From the NCBI GenBank assembly GCA_031280075.1, contig JAITHG010000215.1, positions 1-8,901 on the forward strand: DNA of 8,901 nucleotides. The letters run 5' to 3'. Under the pieces are notes generated by a model. The model was not told the DNA's origin and searched no databases. It saw nothing but the letters and a program-made list of their open reading frames with translations. This stretch comes from Eubacteriales Family XIII. Incertae Sedis bacterium. Lineage in GTDB: Bacteria > Bacillota_A > Clostridia > Peptostreptococcales > Anaerovoracaceae. The translations under genes were made by a program, and so were the position numbers. Of the stretch, positions 1 to 5,131 are shown in pieces; within the stretch, counting starts at the first letter, position 1; each line of letters opens with the position of its first letter.

Positions 1-1947
1 GGCGGTCTGGCAGCCAGCCCGGCGCTGTTCATTTCGCAGGGCACGCGCACGGGTGCGGTGGTCGGCGCGGTGGACACGCCTACCTACAATGAAGCGATTA
101 CACTGCCCCGTGTGGACGCGGTCTCTACCGCCACCTATGGCGACAGTGTGCACTTTGTGCCGGAGGGCAACCTCATCCTTGACGCGAGCAACCGCATGGA
201 AAAGACGGATCCGTACGCCGGCATCCTCGGCATCAAGAAGGTGGATGTGCGCGTGGACTTCGACCTCTATGCGAACGCTGCCCTGCTTGATGCCGCTGGG
301 GCACCGACGGCACAGTCCGCCGCCGTGCTCGGCAAATTCACGCAGGCGGGCTACGGCTTCACCGCGCTCCAAAAGGACTCTGACTACATCGGCACAGGCG
401 GTGCGCCCCTCGCGTCCCTCGATGTCTACGCCGTGAAGCCCCTGCTGGTGGACGGCAGCTTCGGCGGACGCGCCATCATCGACGCGTCCGCCGCACGCGC
501 CCTCCCCGGGCTGGGCAACGGCGGAAGCAGCGAAGGCGTGACCTACGGCGGCAACTGGGGCGACAAGATGACGGGCTTCAGCTTCGGAAGCGCAGCGGAT
601 CTCGGCGCTGAATTCGCCGGGGCAAGCTACTGGGACAATTTCGCAGAATACATCTATGGCGGCACGATTACCGACGAAAGCGGCCACATGGAGCCGCTCG
701 TCTTCCTGCAAAACCTCTTTACGCACCGCATGCATGAGGATTTCGATGTGGCGATTTCGCCCTCGCGCTTCCCGCGCCTGGCGAGCCTCGACCCTGCCGG
801 GACTTACTCGGTGCGCGTGTTCGCCGAGGGCTTTGAGGACATCACATTCGATTTCGAAGTGAAGGATTTTATCAACCAAAACGCAGCCGTAAACGGCTCT
901 ACCACGGTCAGCGTCGACCCGGCACAGCAAGGTTCGACCGATGTGCTGATCCAGCTGACGGGCATCTCGGACGAAGCCGCCTATGCGGCAGGTGCAACGC
1001 TCCGGAAGGGGGCGGTCAACGTGGCAGCTGCAGACTATGAGTTTGTGGCAGGTACGACCGGATCCGGGGAGGTCACGCTCCGCATCCATCCGAGCCGCTT
1101 CGCAGACACTCTGTGGCCAGGTGCCTACAGCGCCGTGTACGAAACAACAGGCGCTGTCTCGAAGAGCGTCGCCTTCACGCTGAAGACCGAGGTTGCCGTT
1201 GCCCTGCTTGCTCGGAAAGGCGAGCCCACAACGGGGTTCCAGCCAGGGCAGGGCGCATCCACCCCCTACAGGACGTACGCGTCCGGCAGCCTCTACATAG
1301 GAAATGCGGGCTTCGCGCAGACGCTCGTCATCGGGGGAAGATCTGGCTTCAGCACGCTGTCGCAGGACGGCGCCGCGGCGACTGCCATCGCGCTCGGTGG
1401 AGTGCTCAAACAAGAAGCGGATGGGTCGCGCTACATCGATTTGGCCAAGCTTACGCCAGGCAGCATCTATGCGCTCACCCTCGCCGCGCCAGGTTATAAC
1501 AATCAGGTCTACCATATCAAGGTCGATGTGCCATACATCCCGCCGCTGGACGGTGGTGGTGGCACGCAGACAACCACTCCCCCTGCGCAGCAGCAGCCGC
1601 CCGGCGGGACGACGGACAAGCCGGGCACGCCTGATTCCGGTGCGCTCTCCGTGACAGCCCCCGGCAAGGCGGGCAGCGTCAAGCTGGTGGTCGGCAAGGC
1701 GAACACACGCAAGGTCACGGTCAGCTGGAAGGCATCCGCAAGCGCGACGAAGCAGCAGATCCGCTTCCGCGTGAAGGGCACGGCAGCTTGGAAGACCGTA
1801 ACTGTGCCTGCAAACGCAACGAAGAGAATTCTTACAAAACTGAAGAAAGGCAAAATCTATCAAGTGCAGGTGCGCGGCATCCGCACGGAAGGCGGGAAGA
1901 ATTACTACGGTGCGTGGAGTGCTGTAAAGAGCATCCGCGTGAAGTAA
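1..1947 (+). CDS. Surface/secreted protein with haemoglobin-interacting-type repeats and C-terminal FN3-like domain (5' end outside window)
   Basis: The frame is open from base 1, so the start and any signal peptide lie upstream; 648 residues are visible, ending at TAA 1945-1947. A GTG at 58 is in frame but is only an internal codon. The middle holds about three related modules resembling the Shr-like haemoglobin-interacting domain (former DUF1533). Their cores are near visible residues 248-289 (PSRF, then GTYSVRVFAEGFED), 303-397 (TDVLIQLTG, PSRF, PGAYS) and 401-510 (PGSIYALTLAAPGY). A Pro/Gly/Thr-rich linker (about 514-547) leads to a fibronectin-III-like domain (about 553-648; KVTVSWK, KKGKIYQVQVRGIR). 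No LPXTG, SLH or C-terminal membrane anchor is visible, so attachment must be N-terminal or the protein is released. Haem or haemoglobin binding is only a family-based possibility; an adhesin or structural surface role is equally likely. It converges on the molybdoenzyme operon and is probably unrelated to it. Confidence 0.8.
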   Translation, partial: GGLAASPALFISQGTRTGAVVGAVDTPTYNEAITLPRVDAVSTATYGDSVHFVPEGNLILDASNRMEKTDPYAGILGIKKVDVRVDFDLYANAALLDAAGAPTAQSAAVLGKFTQAGYGFTALQKDSDYIGTGGAPLASLDVYAVKPLLVDGSFGGRAIIDASAARALPGLGNGGSSEGVTYGGNWGDKMTGFSFGSAADLGAEFAGASYWDNFAEYIYGGTITDESGHMEPLVFLQNLFTHRMHEDFDVAISPSRFPRLASLDPAGTYSVRVFAEGFEDITFDFEVKDFINQNAAVNGSTTVSVDPAQQGSTDVLIQLTGISDEAAYAAGATLRKGAVNVAAADYEFVAGTTGSGEVTLRIHPSRFADTLWPGAYSAVYETTGAVSKSVAFTLKTEVAVALLARKGEPTTGFQPGQGASTPYRTYASGSLYIGNAGFAQTLVIGGRSGFSTLSQDGAAATAIALGGVLKQEADGSRYIDLAKLTPGSIYALTLAAPGYNNQVYHIKVDVPYIPPLDGGGGTQTTTPPAQQQPPGGTTDKPGTPDSGALSVTAPGKAGSVKLVVGKANTRKVTVSWKASASATKQQIRFRVKGTAAWKTVTVPANATKRILTKLKKGKIYQVQVRGIRTEGGKNYYGAWSAVKSIRVK

Positions 1948-2031
1948 GGACTTCCAATAACAACAAGCCATACACCATTTCGGCGGCCCAACCTCTAGGG
2001 CGGGCTGTTCCGGGACCTCATCCATTGTAGT

Positions 2032-2064
2032 AGGCGCGGGCGTTATGCCCGCGCCTGTCTCTTT
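2032..2064 (+). terminator. GC-rich hairpin terminator between convergent genes
   Basis: A perfect inverted repeat has arms GGCGCGGGC (2033-2041) and GCCCGCGCC (2047-2055), extended by an A-T pair (2032/2056), around the loop GTTAT. On the plus strand it is followed by TGTCTCTTT, a moderate U-tract. It starts 85 bp after the stop of the surface-protein gene. On the minus strand the same hairpin lies about 42 bp past the stop of the small redox gene, but without a T-run, so it would act there only weakly or with help from another factor. Confidence 0.7.
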
Positions 2065-2097
2065 GGGCGGAACCGCAAAACAGTCGCAGGGCTGCCC

Positions 2098-2298
2098 CTA
2101 CTTGTCCTCGAGCATCTTCTCGACTTCTGCCATCTTCCCGGCGGCGAGCGCTTCGGGGATGAACACTTTGCCGCATTTGGGGCAGCAGGGCACCTCGTGC
2201 GCGTACTTTCGCCCGAGGTATTCGAAGGATGTCTTGCGCGGCGCCAAGGGTAGGTCGCAGCGGTTGCAATGTATGGTCTGTGTGGTCTGCTCGCTCAT
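2098..2298 (-). CDS. Small four-cysteine redox/zinc-ribbon protein (DVU_1557-like)
   Basis: This is a 66-residue cytoplasmic protein with two cysteine pairs, CNRC (Cys11, Cys14) and CPKC (Cys39, Cys42), plus an adjacent Cys38. The layout is that of a rubredoxin-like or zinc-ribbon knuckle, followed by a short charged helix ending MAEVEKMLEDK. It resembles the small redox protein (DUF7479-like, DVU_1557 family) that accompanies Mop-type aldehyde oxidoreductases and dicluster-binding flavoproteins, and here it is the last gene of that operon. The ATG at 2298 is preferred because GGAGG lies 5 bases upstream; a longer in-frame ATG at 2379 (93 aa) would overlap the preceding gene by 14 bp and has a poorer site. 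Whether the cysteines bind iron or zinc cannot be told from sequence. Electron transfer or cofactor insertion for the neighbouring enzyme is inference. Confidence 0.8.
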   Translation of the reverse strand: MSEQTTQTIHCNRCDLPLAPRKTSFEYLGRKYAHEVPCCPKCGKVFIPEALAAGKMAEVEKMLEDK

Positions 2299-2303
2299 CT
2301 GTT

Positions 2304-2308
2304 CCTCC
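2304..2308 (-). promoter_or_regulatory. Ribosome binding site deciding the start of the small redox gene
   Basis: On the minus strand GGAGG is followed by AACAG and then the ATG at 2298. This near-ideal site favours the 66-aa product over the 93-aa reading from 2379. It lies in the 67-bp gap after the upstream stop codon, so the small gene can be translated independently. Confidence 0.75.
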
Positions 2309-2365
2309 GTCACCGCCGCAAGCTCGCAACCGGCAAATGTTGTGCCATCCGCATAGCCCGTCCGC

Positions 2366-5113
2366 TCATCCGCCTTCACCCACCAGGAAGTGCATCCGGT
2401 GGCTGTATACGCCGAGGATTTTGTAGGCGCTGTCCTCTGCCTGCGCCGCGTAGCGGATCCAGTAGGTCACGACCGGGCGGACGAGGGAGCAGATGCGCTG
2501 TTCACCCTCGCCATCCCCTTCGCGGAAGTAGTCTCCCGCGCGCTCTGCCTCGTAGACCGCCTCCCGGATTTCCTCCTCGCTCATGTAGTGGCGTTCCGCC
2601 TGGGCGGTGCCTTCCTCCGTAAACCGCAAGAAGAGCGTCGCCCACGGTGCCTCCTCGGGCGGGGGTAGGGACATGCCCGACGATTCCATGAGGCTGCGTC
2701 TCAGGCGCAGCTGGTTTTCGTTCTTCTCCCGCAGCGTAGGCGGCGGCGAGCCGGACGGGGGGGCGGCGAGCCCGCAGACAAGTTCCAGGATGTGCACGCT
2801 CGGCTTGCCTGCGCGGGCGAAGGCTTCCTGGCAGTTGGCGCAGCTCACGAGGTAGGGCAGCCCGCTGACCGCCGCACGCGCCTCGGTGAACGATTCCGTC
2901 AGCTGCGCGTTGGCAATGCCGGTATGCCCGCCGAAGCCGCAGCATTTGCCGCGCTCGGCGGCGGGCAGTTCCTCGGTGAGGATGCCGTAGCGCGCCGCAA
3001 GCGCCCGCACGGCAGCCTGCCGGGCGATGTCCTCCGCTGCGGCACAGGGGTCAAACACCGCATAGGGCTGCCCCGAGTCGCCTGCAGCCATCTCCGCGAA
3101 CATCGCAAGCAGGTCGTCGCCGATGAGCTCGCCCCCGGGCGCAGATGCATTGCCGCCGGGCACGGATGCGCTATCGCCGGGCACGGATGCACAACCGCCT
3201 GGCGCGGATGCACTGCCGCCGGGCACGGACGCATTGCCTTGGGCAATCCCGTCCGGCATCGCACCGCAGGGGCGACCGCCCCGGTCGCCTGCATGGCGCT
3301 GGAGGTTCCGCGCGGTCGCCCCCACCGGCATCGCGTGTGCACCGCCGCCGAAGGCGAGCTGCTCGTAGACGGAGATGCGGGGGATGTCGGGGAGCAGCTC
3401 CGCGAACACCTTTTCGCAGTAGGCGCAGGCGAGCGCGACGACCGGCTTGCCCGCATCCTCCCAGAGCCCGCGCAGCCGCGCCAAGTGCCCCATGAGCGGC
3501 TCTTCCTGCCCCGCCCAGTAAAGCGGTGCGCCACAGCAGTCGAGCACGATGCCGACCCCGCCGCCCATGCCCACGCCAGCATCTGCCTCGCCCCCGCTGC
3601 CCATGCCCGCGCCAGCATCTGCCTCGCCCCCGCTGCCCATGCCTGCGCAAGCATCCGCATCCGCCGTCCCGCCCCCGGCATCCCCGCCGAGCAGCCGGTA
3701 TGTCTCCAGCACAAGCTCGGGCGAGTAGGCACCCAGCCTGCATCCGGGGAAGAAGAGCAGGGAAGTCCTTCCCGGATCCGTCTTTGCCCATGCCGCTTCG
3801 CCTGTAGAAAAATCGAACTCGCGCAGCCAGAAGTCGTGGAATACTTTCGGCTCGCTTCCGACCGCCACGCGCCCCTTCCGTGCCAACAGGAACAGCTCCC
3901 CTAGGTCGATATCCACGGGGCAGACAGATTTGCAGTGCCCGCAGACGCTGCAGGAGTAGGTCTCGCGCGTGAGCTGGCAGCTGGAGAAGGGCGGGTTGGT
4001 GTGGGTGTCCGTGTATGCCTCGATGGCGATCTTCTTCGGGCTCTTCTTGAAGGTGGCAAGCATGGCGCAGGCATCCAGGCAGCGGCGGCAGTCGCAGCCC
4101 ATGCAGCGCGCCGCCTCCGCTTCCGCTTCCTCCTTCGAGTAACCAGTCGCCATGTCCGCAGCGCGCACGGTGGGCGCAGGAGGCGTGCCGCTGTGGTCGA
4201 GGTAGTGCCTCTCCAAAGCGCGCCCGTCCTCTTCGCCGGTCTGCGCCGCGTTCCCGGTCATGAGCCAGGTCTCGATGTATTTCGAGGCGCGCGCGCCACA
4301 GGCGATCGCCTCCATCGGATCCAAGCCGCAAAGCTCGCCCCCGAGGAACACGCCGCCCTTGTCAATCGATTCGCCTGACGCGCCGTCCGCGTCAACCGCA
4401 CTGCCTGCACCGTCCGCGCAGTCCGCGTCAACCGCGCTGTCCGTGCTTCCCGACCCAAACGCCGTCAAAAGCTCCGCGTCCCAAAGCCCAAGCCGCCCAA
4501 AATCCGCCCCGCCCGCGCCCGTCGCCACATATACCGCGTCAAAGCCATCCAGATCGTCCAACGAGCGGATTTCCCGCCCGAAGGCAAACTCGACCGTGGA
4601 AACTGCCGAAAACTGCAGGGCAAAGTCTGCGTCAAAAGCCGCAAACCCCGCGTGCCCGGCGAGCCGCCCGCCCCAGGCTTCCTCCCGTTCGAACACCGTC
4701 ACCCCGTAGCACTTCTGCCCCAGCGACAGCGCGCAGGACAGCCCTGCCACGCCGGCACCCACCACTGCGACGCGCTTCTCCTTCGCAGGCAGCCGGTACG
4801 CGTCCGGCTTCTTGTTCTTCGCAAGACGCAGGCAGGCTGCCTCTATGTCGCGCACGCACAGCGCTTCATCGCCTATGTGCGTGCGTTGGCATTCCGCGCG
4901 GCAGCCCTCGGGGCAGAGCGTGCTCACGACCTCAGGGAAGAGCACGGCAGCCCGCAGCAGCTTATACGCCAAGTTCCACTTGCCTGCCGCAGCCCGCGCC
5001 AGGAAGGTACGCAGGTCAAAAAAGAACGGGCAGCCGTGCGAACAACTCGCCGGCTCCCCGTAAAAACAACGAGCGGTCAGTGCGGTCGTATCCTCAAGCG
5101 TCAGGCGCCCCAA
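2366..5113 (-). CDS. Pyridine nucleotide-disulfide oxidoreductase-like/dicluster-binding Fe-S flavoprotein with two CCG domains (DVU_1558-like)
   Basis: A 915-aa electron-transfer protein, probable redox partner of the adjacent molybdoenzyme. Domains in order: an N-terminal dicluster-binding module like that of dihydropyrimidine dehydrogenase/glutamate synthase small subunit (Cys16, 24, 28, 67, 71, 75, 86); an FAD-binding Rossmann fold (GAGVAG, residues 119-124; ATGAGG near 197; closing FLGGELCG-PMEAIACGARA, 256-276); two cysteine clusters (C337-C340-C342-C345-C349 and C388-C391-C394-C398), the second a clear 4Fe-4S motif; then two HdrB-type CCG domains (Cys458, CCG 526-528, CAYC 563-566; and Cys690, CCG 724-726, CANC 758-761). 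A C-terminal domain (about 800-915) contains VTYWIRY and YSHRM. No second GxGxxG is seen, so the usual NAD(P)-binding half appears absent. Three low-complexity repeat tracts interrupt it (about 220-245, 485-520, 625-660). The start is TTG, 18 bp after the upstream stop, with a good ribosome site. Confidence 0.88.
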   Translation of the reverse strand: MGRLTLEDTTALTARCFYGEPASCSHGCPFFFDLRTFLARAAAGKWNLAYKLLRAAVLFPEVVSTLCPEGCRAECQRTHIGDEALCVRDIEAACLRLAKNKKPDAYRLPAKEKRVAVVGAGVAGLSCALSLGQKCYGVTVFEREEAWGGRLAGHAGFAAFDADFALQFSAVSTVEFAFGREIRSLDDLDGFDAVYVATGAGGADFGRLGLWDAELLTAFGSGSTDSAVDADCADGAGSAVDADGASGESIDKGGVFLGGELCGLDPMEAIACGARASKYIETWLMTGNAAQTGEEDGRALERHYLDHSGTPPAPTVRAADMATGYSKEEAEAEAARCMGCDCRRCLDACAMLATFKKSPKKIAIEAYTDTHTNPPFSSCQLTRETYSCSVCGHCKSVCPVDIDLGELFLLARKGRVAVGSEPKVFHDFWLREFDFSTGEAAWAKTDPGRTSLLFFPGCRLGAYSPELVLETYRLLGGDAGGGTADADACAGMGSGGEADAGAGMGSGGEADAGVGMGGGVGIVLDCCGAPLYWAGQEEPLMGHLARLRGLWEDAGKPVVALACAYCEKVFAELLPDIPRISVYEQLAFGGGAHAMPVGATARNLQRHAGDRGGRPCGAMPDGIAQGNASVPGGSASAPGGCASVPGDSASVPGGNASAPGGELIGDDLLAMFAEMAAGDSGQPYAVFDPCAAAEDIARQAAVRALAARYGILTEELPAAERGKCCGFGGHTGIANAQLTESFTEARAAVSGLPYLVSCANCQEAFARAGKPSVHILELVCGLAAPPSGSPPPTLREKNENQLRLRRSLMESSGMSLPPPEEAPWATLFLRFTEEGTAQAERHYMSEEEIREAVYEAERAGDYFREGDGEGEQRICSLVRPVVTYWIRYAAQAEDSAYKILGVYSHRMHFLVGEGG
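3135..3239 (-). repeat. Five tandem 21-bp units, in frame
   Basis: Five consecutive 21-bp units begin at 3135, 3156, 3177, 3198 and 3219. They vary around a CCGGGCACGGATGC core followed by a more variable 7-base end. They encode a 7-residue repeat of the form [G/D][N/S/C]AS[V/A]PG (about residues 625-660 of the flavoprotein). The tract lies between the two CCG domains and looks like a flexible Ala/Ser/Pro/Gly linker. Every unit is a multiple of three, so changes in copy number would keep the frame. Confidence 0.9.
3575..3646 (-). repeat. Tandem 36-bp repeat inside the first CCG domain
   Basis: Units 3575-3610 and 3611-3646 are identical except for one C/T difference, and degenerate partial copies flank them (about 3561-3574 and 3647-3661). 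Each unit encodes AGMGSGGEADAG; residues 490-501 and 502-513 are exact protein repeats, followed by a partial VGMGGG. The tract separates Cys458 from the CCG motif at 526, giving a gap of 68 where HdrB-type domains usually show about 31-39. Confidence 0.9.
4385..4440 (-). repeat. Degenerate 36-bp-spaced repeat in the FAD-domain linker
   Basis: GTCCGCGTCAACCGC occurs at 4385 and again at 4421, followed each time by a purine and CTG. The copies are 36 bp apart and diverge after about 19 bases. They encode SAVDAD twice in an Asp/Ala/Gly/Ser-rich stretch (about residues 220-250 of the flavoprotein), at the place where related flavoproteins carry their NAD(P)-binding domain. Confidence 0.7.
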
Positions 5114-5118
5114 AGGAT

Positions 5119-5125
5119 CCTCCCC
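5119..5125 (-). promoter_or_regulatory. Ribosome binding site for the TTG-initiated flavoprotein
   Basis: GGGGAGG lies 5 bases before the TTG at 5113, entirely within the 18-bp gap after the molybdoenzyme stop (TAA, 5134-5132). Reading upstream in this frame, there is no ATG, GTG or other TTG before an in-frame stop, and the conserved N-terminal cysteines begin at residue 16. The non-ATG start therefore appears real. A TAATG overlap at 5134-5130 opens a different frame that stops after 12 codons. Confidence 0.7.
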
Positions 5126-5131
5126 GCCCCA

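Noticed and set aside
2299..2379. A 27-residue N-terminal extension of the small redox protein
   Set aside because: It lacks conserved residues, has a poor ribosome site and overlaps the preceding gene, whereas the ATG at 2298 has GGAGG at good spacing.
3135..3239. Tandem 21-bp units considered as a CRISPR array
   Set aside because: There are no spacers; units are contiguous, too short, and remain in frame inside a protein-coding gene.
2792..3904. A 370-codon plus-strand open frame and a 386-codon alternative minus-strand frame (3171-4331)
   Set aside because: Both are composition-driven shadows of the dicluster flavoprotein; the repeats also read in these frames but with no recognisable fold.
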